54,442 bases of DNA. Origin: Gluconacetobacter entanii. Lineage in GTDB: Bacteria > Pseudomonadota > Alphaproteobacteria > Acetobacterales > Acetobacteraceae. The number at the start of each line of letters is the position of its first letter. Position 1 is the stretch's first letter. Below are positions 20,090 through 27,544 of the stretch, in pieces. The stretch covers positions 1 through 54,442 of the forward strand of contig NZ_NKUF01000020.1 of assembly GCF_003206495.1 (NCBI RefSeq). Reading direction: 5' to 3'. The position numbers were made by a program, and so were the translations under genes. Under the pieces are notes generated by a model. The model did no database searches. It saw only the letters and a program-made list of their open reading frames with translations, and was not told the DNA's origin.

Positions 20090-20476
20090 ATGATCCGTCT
20101 GTTCATCACGCTGCCGTTCGTGCTCGGGCTTATTATCCTGGCCGCCTGTAACCAGGGCTCAGCCCCCATGACATGGCTGGAGTGGCAGTGGAACTCCTCC
20201 CCCGGCGTGCTCGCGCTGCTGACGGGGGCGGTGTTCTATGCGCTGGGATATGTCTGCGCCTGGATCGGGACGCTGGGCCAGATCCGCCGCGCCCGAAAGG
20301 CGGAGCAGCAGGTCCGCACGCTGGAGGCCGAGGCCGCGACCCTGCGCGCCAGCGTGGCGGCCAATTCCGCAATGCCGGCGGCGGCAGCCACGCCTGCTCC
20401 GGCAGCGGCGCCCCCCACGCCTCCGCTGGCGGCACCTGTCATCCCATCCCCGACCCCCACTGAAAACAGGACCTGA
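20090..20476 (+). CDS. LapA-domain (DUF1049) membrane protein
   Basis: A 128-residue protein with two hydrophobic helices (about residues 3-20 and 38-63) and a short coiled-coil (KAEQQVRTLEAEAATLRAS, about 70-90), the layout of the LapA/DUF1049 family linked to lipopolysaccharide assembly. A Pro/Ala-rich tail follows. The ATG at 20090 has AGGGAAG upstream. It sits 6 bp before pyrF on the same strand, a conserved linkage in alphaproteobacteria (lapA-pyrF-trpF). Confidence 0.8.
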   Translation: MIRLFITLPFVLGLIILAACNQGSAPMTWLEWQWNSSPGVLALLTGAVFYALGYVCAWIGTLGQIRRARKAEQQVRTLEAEAATLRASVAANSAMPAAAATPAPAAAPPTPPLAAPVIPSPTPTENRT

Positions 20477-20482
20477 TCGCCC

Positions 20483-21238
20483 ATGCCCGCAGGCCCCGCG
20501 CATTCCGCCCGCACACGTCCCACGCGCCTGATCGTCTCGCTCGACACCAAGGATCGCGCACAGGCCATCGCATGGCGCGACGCGGCCGTGAATGCATCGA
20601 AGCGTCCGGAGATCATGCGGCCGCCGATGGTGAAGCTGGGGCTGGAGTTCACCTATGCGCAGGGGCTCGAAGCCGTAAGCGAGGTCGCAGGCGACCTGCC
20701 GCTGTTCCTTGACCTGAAGCTGCATGACATCCCCAACACCGTGGCCTCCGCCATCGGCAGTCTGGCGCGGGTGCGTCCGGCGATGCTGACAATCCACGCA
20801 TCAGGGGGACGCGCCATGATCGCCGCCGCACGCAGGGCCGTGGACGACGCCTTTCCCGAAGGCGCGCGCCCGCTGCTGCTGGCGGTAACGGTGCTGACGA
20901 GCCTCGACGCCGAGGCGCTGCATGAAACCGGTGTCGAATCGAGCGTTGCGGACCAGGTGGTGCGACTGGGCCGTCTGGCGGTTTCGGCCGGGGCGGACGG
21001 ACTGGTCTGCTCCCCCCATGAAATCGGCCTGCTGCGCGCGGCACTGGGCGAGGAACCGGTACTGGTGGTGCCGGGCATCCGTCCCGCCGGAAGTGCGGCG
21101 GGCGACCAGAAACGCATCATGACCCCGGCGCAGGCCCATGCGGCGGGCGCGGATTATATCGTGGTGGGGCGTCCCATAACCCGCGCGCCCGATCCGGCAG
21201 CGGCGGCGGCGGCCATCATGGCGGAACTGTTGGCCTGA
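20483..21238 (+). CDS. pyrF: Orotidine 5'-phosphate decarboxylase
   Basis: Last step of UMP synthesis. A TIM barrel of 251 residues. The active-site block [11 protein letters not shown] (Asp77, Lys79, Asp82) and the phosphate-binding end VVPGIRP ... YIVVGRPIT are present. It is in an operon with lapA upstream (6 bp) and trpF downstream (2 bp), so translation of all three is probably coupled. Confidence 0.97.
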   Translation: MPAGPAHSARTRPTRLIVSLDTKDRAQAIAWRDAAVNASKRPEIMRPPMVKLGLEFTYAQGLEAVSEVAGDLPLFLDLKLHDIPNTVASAIGSLARVRPAMLTIHASGGRAMIAAARRAVDDAFPEGARPLLLAVTVLTSLDAEALHETGVESSVADQVVRLGRLAVSAGADGLVCSPHEIGLLRAALGEEPVLVVPGIRPAGSAAGDQKRIMTPAQAHAAGADYIVVGRPITRAPDPAAAAAAIMAELLA

Positions 21239-21240
21239 AC

Positions 21241-21876
21241 ATGGCCATCGGGGTCAAGATCTGCGGCATTACCGAGGCCGGTGCGCTGGACACGGCCATC
21301 AAGGCCGGTGCGCGATGGGTCGGGTTCGTGTTCTTCGGCCCCTCCCCCCGCAATATCGCGCCAGATGTCGCAGCCACACTGGCGGCACGGGTGCCTGCTG
21401 GCGGTCCCGGACGGATCGGCCTGTTTGTAAAGCCCACGGATGCGGAGATTGAACGCGTGCTCGACACCGTCACGCTTGACGGGTTGCAGGTCTATGCCCC
21501 CGAGGCACGCGCCATGGAAATCCGCGCGCGTTTCGGCCTGCCGGTCTGGCGCGCGGTCGGGATTGCGACACATGCCGACCTGCCGGACAGCACCGGCCTT
21601 GACGGGCTTGTCATTGAATCGCGCCCACCGGCAGGCAGCACACGACCCGGCGGCAATGCCCGCTGCCTCGACTGGGGCCTGACCGAGGGGTGGCGCGCGC
21701 CCGTGCCATGGATGCTGGCCGGTGGCCTGAATCCCGTCAATGTGGCCGACGCCATCCGGCGCAGTGGCGCGCGGGCGGTTGACGTGTCATCGGGCGTGGA
21801 AAGCGCGCCGGGCGTCAAATCGCCCGACCTGATCCGTGCCTTCATGACGGCGGCAACGAACGCCCTTCCGGCTTAG
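21241..21876 (+). CDS. trpF: Phosphoribosylanthranilate isomerase
   Basis: Third tryptophan-specific step: an Amadori rearrangement of N-(5-phosphoribosyl)anthranilate. It has 211 residues in a TIM-barrel fold. It shows VKICGITEAGALDTAIKAGA with the catalytic Cys at the N-terminus, GFVFFGPSPRNI, and near the end LAGGLNPVNV ... VDVSSGVESAPGVKS with the phosphate-binding glycines. It starts 2 bp after pyrF. trpB and trpA, often next in related genomes, are not present here; repeats and an opposite-strand gene follow instead. Confidence 0.97.
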   Translation: MAIGVKICGITEAGALDTAIKAGARWVGFVFFGPSPRNIAPDVAATLAARVPAGGPGRIGLFVKPTDAEIERVLDTVTLDGLQVYAPEARAMEIRARFGLPVWRAVGIATHADLPDSTGLDGLVIESRPPAGSTRPGGNARCLDWGLTEGWRAPVPWMLAGGLNPVNVADAIRRSGARAVDVSSGVESAPGVKSPDLIRAFMTAATNALPA

Positions 21877-21890
21877 GGACTGCCTTCGCC

Positions 21891-21943
21891 CAGGGCGCCG
21901 CCCTGAAACCCGCCAAAGGGCATTGCCCTTTGGAAACCATGAC
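21891..21943. repeat. 53-bp palindromic repeat, family 2, copy B
   Basis: CAGGGCGCCGCCCTG, then AAACCCGCCAAAGGGCATTG, ending GGAAACCATGAC. It is the near-exact reverse complement of 16057-16109. It begins 15 bp after the trpF stop, where its hairpins could end transcription. Confidence 0.8.
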
Positions 21944-21971
21944 CTGCCCCCGCGACATCGTTCAGATCATT

Positions 21972-22055
21972 CAAACGTTTGTCGGTGAAGCTTTTGATCC
22001 AGAAAGCTTCGGAAGACGCCGCCTTTACTGGATCAAGGGCGGCGCCCGGAAACGT
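21972..22055. repeat. Double-hairpin intergenic repeat, diverged full copy
   Basis: The GAAGCTTT/AAAGCTTC and GCCGCCTT/AAGGGCGGC stems are kept, with AAACGTTTG and CCGGAAACGTT edges that can pair. The loops are enlarged and complementary to each other (TGATCCAG and CTGGATCA). It lies between convergent trpF and the Gly/Trp-rich gene. Confidence 0.8.
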
Positions 22056-22076
22056 TCAGTCCCTGACGCCAACACC

Positions 22077-22391
22077 TCAGGGATAGGGGTAACCATAAAC
22101 CGGCGGAGTGGGTGGCGGCGGCGGATAGGCGTAATAGGGATAGGGCGCGGGATATCTGTACACGGGATAGGGATACACATAATAGCGATAGGTAGAAAGC
22201 GCGCCGCCCACGATGGCCCCGGCCACCATTCCCGCGCCGAAACCACCCCAACCCCAGCCCCAGCCACCACCGCGCCAGCCCCATCCACCGCCATGCCAAC
22301 CACCGACACCACGCCAGGCATAGGCGGAGGGGGCAGGCAGTACGCTGACCAGTCCAAGCGACACAGCCAGCACGAATGCAATCCTGCGCAT
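22077..22391 (-). CDS. Small secreted Gly/Trp/Tyr/Pro-rich protein
   Basis: A 104-residue protein with a clear signal peptide (MRRIAFVLAVSLG... cut near PSAYA-W, about residue 25). A short GGWGWRGGGWGWGWGG tract (about 30-50) and a small hydrophobic Gly/Ala segment follow. The tail is rich in Tyr and Pro (YPYPVYRYPAPYPYYAYPP). It has no known catalytic domain. It resembles in style the larger Gly/Trp-rich protein at 26498-27148. The ATG at 22391 starts exactly at the signal peptide, with AGAGGAT upstream. Function unknown; an envelope or surface protein is plausible. Confidence 0.7.
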   Translation of the reverse strand: MRRIAFVLAVSLGLVSVLPAPSAYAWRGVGGWHGGGWGWRGGGWGWGWGGFGAGMVAGAIVGGALSTYRYYVYPYPVYRYPAPYPYYAYPPPPPTPPVYGYPYP

Positions 22392-22588
22392 CGACCCAGA
22401 TCCTCTTTCCTTCATTGCCTTCCGCACGGGCGGCAATGCATTGTCCCTTCTGCGGGCATGGCCCACGCCGGCCTGGGGCAACCCGGCGGTCCGTGCGCTG
22501 TCATGTTCCCGAAAAACGTCCTTTTCGCGACGGTTTCATGGCCGTCCGCCATCATTATGTAATACCCGCGCGCGGTTCGACAATGCCA

Positions 22589-23146
22589 TCACCCCCCACG
22601 CCTGCGCGATGCGCCACGCTGCCCGATCCATCCCCCCAGACGTGACAGCGAATCGCGCAGCGGCCCCTCCGGCATGTCCCCGATTTCCACCGGCGCGGGT
22701 ACGGGGCGTGGACGCGGCGGCGGGGGGGCGGGGCGCAGTGCCAGGTCCTGCAGCGGCTTGATCCTGCTGACGACGCCCGTGCCACAGACGCCATTGATCC
22801 GCGCGATCAGTCCGGGGGCGAGATACGGGAGTTCAGTCGCCACCGGCCCGGCACACGCCACCGTCAGCGTTCCGCCCGACAGGCGGCGCGGGACCGTGAC
22901 GCGGGCAAGTTCAGGCCCCACGATATCGGCCCAGTCCAGCATCACCTGCACCGCCGCGGGCGACTGCCTGCGAAAGGTCGGGCGCGTCACGGCGGGCATC
23001 AGTGCGCCAAGGCTGCACAGCCTGCGGGCACGGTTGGGGGCCTCCGCCTTTGGCGCTGCGGCCGTGGACCGGGCGGCGGGGGCAGGCTTCTGCGCGGTCG
23101 GGGTGGCGGCTTTCTTTCGCTTGCCCCGTGTCGGTTCCTTCGTCAT
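22589..23146 (-). CDS. DciA-like (DUF721) protein
   Basis: A 185-residue protein with an Ala/Lys/Pro-rich N-terminus (1-40) and a DUF721/DciA-type domain (about 45-140) with W-DIVGPELARVTVPRRLSGGTL, characteristic of the family. Members act in replication initiation as helicase loaders (DciA). The C-terminus is a Pro/Arg-rich tail. It is divergent from mutY with only about 10 bp between the starts, so their ribosome-binding and promoter sites must overlap the neighbouring coding sequence. Confidence 0.78.
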   Translation of the reverse strand: MTKEPTRGKRKKAATPTAQKPAPAARSTAAAPKAEAPNRARRLCSLGALMPAVTRPTFRRQSPAAVQVMLDWADIVGPELARVTVPRRLSGGTLTVACAGPVATELPYLAPGLIARINGVCGTGVVSRIKPLQDLALRPAPPPPRPRPVPAPVEIGDMPEGPLRDSLSRLGGWIGQRGASRRRGG

Positions 23147-23156
23147 AAGCGGCCCT

Positions 23157-24234
23157 GTGTCACCTTCTGCTGCCGAACTGTTGCGCTGGTACGACCGGCA
23201 TCGCCGAACCCTGCCATGGCGCGCCCTGCCGGGACAGGGCGCCGATCCCTATCATGTCTGGCTCAGCGAAATCATGCTGCAGCAGACAACCGTCACTGCC
23301 GTCATCCCCTATTTCGAACGCTTCACGCAACTGTTCCCGACCGTGGGCGACCTGGCGCGCGCGGATGCGGATACCGTCATGGGGGCATGGGCGGGGCTTG
23401 GCTACTACGCGCGGGCGCGCAACCTGCATGCCTGCGCGCAGGTCGTGGCGCGCGACCTGGGCGGACGCTTCCCCAACACGGTTGACGGCCTGCGCGCGCT
23501 GCCCGGGATCGGCCCCTATACCGCCGCCGCCATTGCCGCGATCGCGTTCGGGCGTCCCGTGGTGCCGGTTGACGGCAATGTCGAACGTGTCACCACGCGC
23601 CTGTTCGCCATGACCGATCCCCTGCCCCCGCGCGCGTCCCGCCATCGCACGGCAGGCGGCGCACCTGAATGATGATCCGCTGGCGCATGCCCGCCCGTCG
23701 GATTTCGCACAGGCCCTGTTCGACCTTGGCGCGGGGATCTGCACGCCGCGCACACCGGCCTGCGCGCTGTGCCCGTGGCGCGACGCCTGCGCGGGCCTGC
23801 GGCAGGGAAGCGCGGCCACCCTGCCGCGCAAGACCCCGAAGGCCCCGCGTCCCACGCGCTATGGCGTGCATTTCCACCTGACCGACGCCAGCGGCGGCCT
23901 GCTGCTGCACCGGCGGGCGGAAACAGGGCTGCTTGGCGGGACACTGGGCCTGCCGGGGCCACAATGGCGGGCGGAGCGCTGGTCCATGGAAGAAGGGCTG
24001 CGCCATGCCCCGGCGGGACGGCCCGCGCCACAATGGCGGCATGTGGGCGAGGTGCGGCATGTCTTTACCCATTTCACCCTGATCGTCGATGTCTATGCCG
24101 CGCGTATCGAACGCTTCCCCAACAGCATCGCCCGCAGCGGCGGGCTGGTACATCCGCACGACCGGCTGCAACAGATGGGGATTGCATCGCTGATGCGCAA
24201 GTGTATTGCGCTGGCGGCCACCCCCACGGAATGA
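23157..24234 (+). pseudogene. mutY: A/G-specific adenine glycosylase, frame-shifted
   Basis: MutY removes adenine mispaired with 8-oxoguanine. From a GTG at 23157 the first frame encodes the catalytic core: LSEIMLQQTTV with the catalytic Glu, the helix-hairpin-helix LPGIGPYTAAAIAA and the catalytic Asp in VPVDGNVERV. It then stops at 23672. Homology resumes one frame over from about 23640 (ARQAAHLNDDPLAHARPSDF), through the iron-sulfur cysteines CTPRTPACALCPWRDAC (C-x6-C-x2-C-x5-C) and the Nudix-like C-terminal domain, ending at 24234. One surplus base, probably in the C5 run at 23625-23629, explains the break. Without the second part the protein would lack its cluster and 8-oxoG-recognition domain. 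It may be a real mutation or a sequencing error. Confidence 0.88.
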
Positions 24235-24334
24235 AATGGCCGCGCGGGGCGGCAATGGATGTCACTTTTTTCATTGACGCGGCCGTGCCCGTCGCGGTTC
24301 ACTTCAAAACCGCGATGTGGAAAGGGACCGTATC

Positions 24335-24472
24335 ATGACCGTTGTCCAGCTTCTTTCACCGTTGATGCTCGCCCTTTCCATGGGCGCTGCCGCAGCACTT
24401 TACCTTGTGCGCGCCCGGGGCCTCGCCCCGCAGGCCCAGCCGGTGCGTGTACGCACCCGCAACCGGCGCTGA
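24335..24472 (+). CDS. 45-residue single-pass membrane peptide
   Basis: A short frame with a good ribosome-binding site (AAAGGGA, 7 bases before the ATG). It encodes a hydrophobic helix (about residues 4-24, QLLSPLMLALSMGAAAALYL) and then a basic tail ending VRVRTRNRR, so an N-out/C-in small membrane protein is likely. I do not recognise it. It lies 100 bp after mutY and before hemH on the same strand. Moderate confidence, resting on the ribosome-binding site and the membrane-peptide composition. Confidence 0.45.
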   Translation: MTVVQLLSPLMLALSMGAAAALYLVRARGLAPQAQPVRVRTRNRR

Positions 24473-24529
24473 CGTGCCTGCTGAAAAGCCATTTCGAACC
24501 AACGCCCTAACGCCAGTGTAAAGGTTTCC

Positions 24530-24562
24530 GGATGCCGCCCATGATCCGAAAAGGCGGCATCC
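24530..24562. terminator. GC-rich hairpin downstream of the small membrane ORF
   Basis: A perfect 10-bp stem, GGATGCCGCC with GGCGGCATCC, and a 13-base loop. It is the isolated GC-arm of the double-hairpin repeat family and may end upstream transcription, though no T-run follows. Confidence 0.5.
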
Positions 24563-24609
24563 ACCTGACAGGCGATTCAAAAACAGCCCCCATAACATCC
24601 TGAAATTAT

Positions 24610-24684
24610 AAAAGTTTTTGGTGAAGCTTTTTTCAAAAAGCTTCAAAAGGCGTCGCCTTATTTCAGATCACAGGCGCCCAAACC
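24610..24684. repeat. Double-hairpin intergenic repeat, degenerate copy
   Basis: AAAAGTTTTTGGTG edge and a perfect GAAGCTTTTT/AAAAAGCTTC hairpin; the second arm (GGCGTCGCC...GGCGCC) and the closing edge are eroded. It lies between the small membrane peptide and hemH; apart from it and the hairpin at 24530, the gap 24473-24761 holds nothing recognisable. Confidence 0.75.
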
Positions 24685-24761
24685 GTCCTTGTATTTTTAC
24701 GCGATATTCCATAAGCGGGGATTTTGCCTAAAGGCGTTTCCTGCTGTAGCACGATTGTCCC

Positions 24762-25811
24762 ATGACATTCATAACCATCCATCGGGATTCACCGACCCAT
24801 ACGCCCAAGATCGGCGTCCTTCTGAGCAACCTTGGAACCCCTGATGGAACGGGATATGCGGCCATCCGCCGCTATCTGGGGGAGTTCCTGTCGGACCGCC
24901 GCATCATCGAGGCGAATCCCATGCTGTGGAAGCCGATCCTCAACGGGGTCGTGCTGACGGTCCGCCCGCGCAAGACAGGGGCGGCATACCAGCGTATCTG
25001 GCATACCGACCGCGACGAAAGCCCGCTGCGCACCTATACGCGCGATCAGGCCGAAGGGCTGGCGGCCCGTCTGGCCCCTGACGGAATCGTGGTGGCCTGG
25101 GGCATGCGCTATGGCACGCCCACGACCGCAGACGCGCTGCATGACCTGATCCGGCAGGGATGCGAGCGTATCCTCATCGCGCCGCTTTACCCGCAATACA
25201 GCGCGACGACGACCGCCACGGCCAATGACCAGGCCTTTCGCGCGCTGATGCGCCTGCGCAACCAGCCTGCGACGCGGACATTGCCGCCCTTTCCCGACCA
25301 TCCCGCCTATATCGCCGCCCTTGCGGCGCGCGTGCGCGAACATCTGGCGACGCTTGAGACCCCGCCGCAGAAGATCGTGGCCTCTTTCCACGGCCTGCCG
25401 AAACAGTATGTGGAAAAGGGCGACCATTATCCCGCAGACTGCGAACGCACGATCGCGGCCCTGCGCACGGCGACGGGATATGACGCGGACACGATGCCCC
25501 TGACATACCAGTCGCGCTTTGGCCCGGCGAAATGGCTGGAACCCTATACCGCGCCCTATATCGAATCCCTGCCCGCGCAGGGCGTGACGCGGATTGCGGT
25601 CATCATGCCCGGCTTCGTCGCGGACTGTATCGAAACCCTTGATGAAATCGGCAATGAAGTGCGCGCCGGCTTCCTCAAGGCGGGGGGCAAGGAACTGACG
25701 CTGATCCCGTGCCTGAACAATGCCCCGGTCGCGATCGACATGCTCGAGACGCTGGTGCGCAACGAACTGCGGGGCTGGACCGAGGATCACACCACAGCGA
25801 CTGATAAATAA
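24762..25811 (+). CDS. hemH: Ferrochelatase
   Basis: Inserts Fe(II) into protoporphyrin IX, the last step of protoheme synthesis. It has 349 residues, normal length. It shows GVLLSNLGTPD near the N-terminus, LIAPLYPQYSATTT, the metal-binding active-site His210 in SFHGLPKQYVEKGDHY, and Glu291 in PGFVADCIETLDEI. Protoheme made here is the precursor for heme O and then heme A, made by ctaA about 14 kb away. Confidence 0.97.
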   Translation: MTFITIHRDSPTHTPKIGVLLSNLGTPDGTGYAAIRRYLGEFLSDRRIIEANPMLWKPILNGVVLTVRPRKTGAAYQRIWHTDRDESPLRTYTRDQAEGLAARLAPDGIVVAWGMRYGTPTTADALHDLIRQGCERILIAPLYPQYSATTTATANDQAFRALMRLRNQPATRTLPPFPDHPAYIAALAARVREHLATLETPPQKIVASFHGLPKQYVEKGDHYPADCERTIAALRTATGYDADTMPLTYQSRFGPAKWLEPYTAPYIESLPAQGVTRIAVIMPGFVADCIETLDEIGNEVRAGFLKAGGKELTLIPCLNNAPVAIDMLETLVRNELRGWTEDHTTATDK

Positions 25812-25812
25812 T

Positions 25813-25892
25813 AAAAGTTTTCGGGTGCCGCCTTTTTCCAAAAAGGCGGCGTTCCTTGAAGCTTTTGGGAAAAAGCTTCACCAGAAACTTCT
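25813..25892. repeat. Double-hairpin intergenic repeat, full copy
   Basis: AAAAGTTTTCGGGTGCCGCC edge and GC-arm, GAAGCTTTTGG/AAAAGCTTC arm, then CACCAGAAACTT. This copy runs in the orientation opposite to 30270-30349. It begins just past the hemH stop, between convergent genes. Confidence 0.9.
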
Positions 25893-25930
25893 GATTTTCA
25901 GGATACGGCGCAGGCCGGTCGATCAGACAT

Positions 25931-25970
25931 AAAAAAGGAAGGCATCCCGACCATGCCGGGACGTCCTTCC
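25931..25970 (-). terminator. Rho-independent terminator for the 26019-26390 gene
   Basis: Read on the minus strand: GGAAGGACGTCCCG, a short loop, CGGGATGCCTTCC and then six T residues. A second perfect palindrome (ACCGGCCCCGCA/TGCGGGGCCGGT, 25982-26005) sits between it and the stop codon. Confidence 0.85.
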
Positions 25971-26018
25971 TCCTTACGATAACCGGCCCCGCATGCGGGG
26001 CCGGTTGCCGCCATGGCC

Positions 26019-26390
26019 TCAGTGCGCGGCCTGCGGTGCGGGGGGATGTTCCGCATCATACAGGGTGGCTTTCTGCTCGTCCGTCTTGCGGTTGCGATAA
26101 CGCTCCCACAGGCTTTCCTTCGGGTCGGCGGGATGTTCCTTGTCATACAGGGCCGCCTTCTCGCGCAGGCCCTTGCGGTATTCATGGCGCTTGTACATGC
26201 CGACCGCACAGCCACCCATCGCGCCCGCAACCGTATGATGGTTGGCGACATGCCCGCCCACGGCCCCGACCGCGCCATATTTCAGGCATCCGCCCGGTTC
26301 CGCATGCGCCACCGCGACCGCGCTCCCCACAAGAGTGGTCGCCAGCAGGAATACCCTGGAAATTTTCTGTACCGTCATTGTCTGCATCAT
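26019..26390 (-). CDS. Small secreted protein with glycine-zipper segment and LYD-x-EHP repeats
   Basis: About 123 residues. A signal peptide (core VFLLATTLVGSAVAVAHA) is followed by a short Gly/Ala segment (GAVGAVGGHVANHHTVAGAM), like the glycine-zipper of small envelope proteins. A charged C-terminal half contains two copies of a motif: EKAALYDKEHPADPK and QKATLYDAEHPPAPQ. Not recognised beyond that. The start is uncertain; ATGs at 26390, 26387 and 26378 all precede the signal peptide. It is followed by a strong terminator. Confidence 0.6.
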   Translation of the reverse strand: MMQTMTVQKISRVFLLATTLVGSAVAVAHAEPGGCLKYGAVGAVGGHVANHHTVAGAMGGCAVGMYKRHEYRKGLREKAALYDKEHPADPKESLWERYRNRKTDEQKATLYDAEHPPAPQAAH

Positions 26391-26497
26391 ACCTGGCCCG
26401 ATACTGGTCCTGCCGGAAACGGGATGGCCTGCCCCGCTACGGCGCTTCTTGTTCAGAGACATTAGTAACACAATCCTTCGGACATGCATCATCCCCG

Positions 26498-27148
26498 TCA
26501 GGGCCGGTCACAGCTTTCCGTAAGGTCATTATAGACCTGTCCCCTTGGACAGGTATGCGTCTGCTGCATGGGTGCGGCAGGCGTGGTGGTGCCGGGCACC
26601 AGTGCGCGCGCAGGTCCCGACCCACCCCCGGCGGGGGCCGGTGCGGATGCAGGCGCCGACTGCTGCTGCTGTTGCTGCTGCATTTCGGAATAGAGGCTGT
26701 TCAGTTCGGCATCATAGACGGAGTCGTCTTCCGGTCCGGACCCGCTGGTGCCGTTATAGATACCGGGCGCGGCCTGATGGCTGGCGGCGACCGCCGCAGC
26801 AGCGGCCCCCATGCCCAGACCCATGCCAAGCCCGTAACCACCCCAGCCCCAGCCCCAGCCGTACGGATATCCCCATCCACCCCAGCCCCACATCGGATAG
26901 CCACCGCCCCAGCCCCAGCCCCAGCCGCGGCCGCTCCAGCCGCCACCGCGCCAGCCATCGACATTGCGCCACCGGCCGCCGCCGCCATGCCAGCCACCAC
27001 CACCGCCGTGCCAGCCGCCTCCGCCGCCACCGCCACGGAAACCACCACCGCCTCCGCCGCCGCCACGGGCATCAGCAGGCACGGGACCACCGACGATCAT
27101 GCCCCCGGCCAGGGCCAGCACCACGCCAGCCAGAAGAAAGCGTTTCAT
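26498..27148 (-). CDS. Secreted Gly/Trp-rich protein
   Basis: 216 residues. It has a signal peptide (hydrophobic core, cut after PADA near residue 27), then a long tract of poly-Gly, GWHGGGG and GWGWGWGG blocks (about 30-110). An Ala-rich hydrophobic segment, a polar segment with eight glutamines (EMQQQQQQQQS) and a C-terminal pair of cysteines in CPRGQVYNDLTESC follow. No enzyme domain. The composition suggests a structural or matrix-associated envelope protein, but function is unknown. It resembles the smaller protein at 22077-22391 and precedes 26019-26390 on the same strand by about 110 bp. Confidence 0.7.
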   Translation of the reverse strand: MKRFLLAGVVLALAGGMIVGGPVPADARGGGGGGGGFRGGGGGGGWHGGGGGWHGGGGRWRNVDGWRGGGWSGRGWGWGWGGGYPMWGWGGWGYPYGWGWGWGGYGLGMGLGMGAAAAAVAASHQAAPGIYNGTSGSGPEDDSVYDAELNSLYSEMQQQQQQQSAPASAPAPAGGGSGPARALVPGTTTPAAPMQQTHTCPRGQVYNDLTESCDRP

Positions 27149-27411
27149 TCCCAGTTCCTCCCTCGCCAGGGGCATCATGCCCCGCAAATACGCCCCGATA
27201 TGGCACGGGATCCTATCAATATGTTGCATCCCGCCCCATGCGCACGGCGCACGGACGCTGCATGCGTATCAGCACCAATATGGGAGAATACAGCCCCCTG
27301 CGCGAGGGGGCACATATCCAATAATTTCTGGCATGATTTTCTGACGGGGAATATCGCCTGAAGGCGGCGCCTTTTTCAGGCGGATCGACCAGTCCGCTGT
27401 AAAAACAGGGC

Positions 27412-27488
27412 TGGTCGGAGTGAGAGGATTCGAACCTCCGGCCCCTGCGTCCCGAACACAGTGCTCTACCAGGCTGAGCTACACTCCG
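27412..27488 (-). tRNA. tRNA-Pro, anticodon CGG
   Basis: A complete cloverleaf can be drawn on the minus strand: acceptor CGGAGTG/CACTCCG, D-arm GCTC/GAGC, anticodon stem CTGTG/CGCAG with loop TTCGGGA giving anticodon CGG, T-loop TTCGAAT, discriminator A and encoded CCA. The C1-G72 pair is normal for bacterial tRNA-Pro. It is a 77-nt gene. Confidence 0.95.
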
Positions 27489-27544
27489 TCTGGAGGCGGC
27501 TATACAGGGGTCTGGCGCGTTCCGCAAGTGGGAGAGGCGTCTTT

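Noticed and set aside
24473-24761. Possible riboswitch or leader ahead of hemH
   Set aside because: The gap is accounted for by a GC hairpin and a degenerate repeat; no known heme- or metal-responsive fold recognised.
26800-27060. Short-period repeats suggesting a CRISPR or tandem array
   Set aside because: They are codon-level GWGWGG/GGGG repeats within a secreted protein; no spacers or fixed repeat length.
27356-27385. Hairpin near tRNA-Pro (CCTGAAGGCG...CGCCTTTTTCAGG) as an attachment site
   Set aside because: Imperfect palindrome similar to the GC arm of the repeat family; no integrase or duplicated tRNA end is present.
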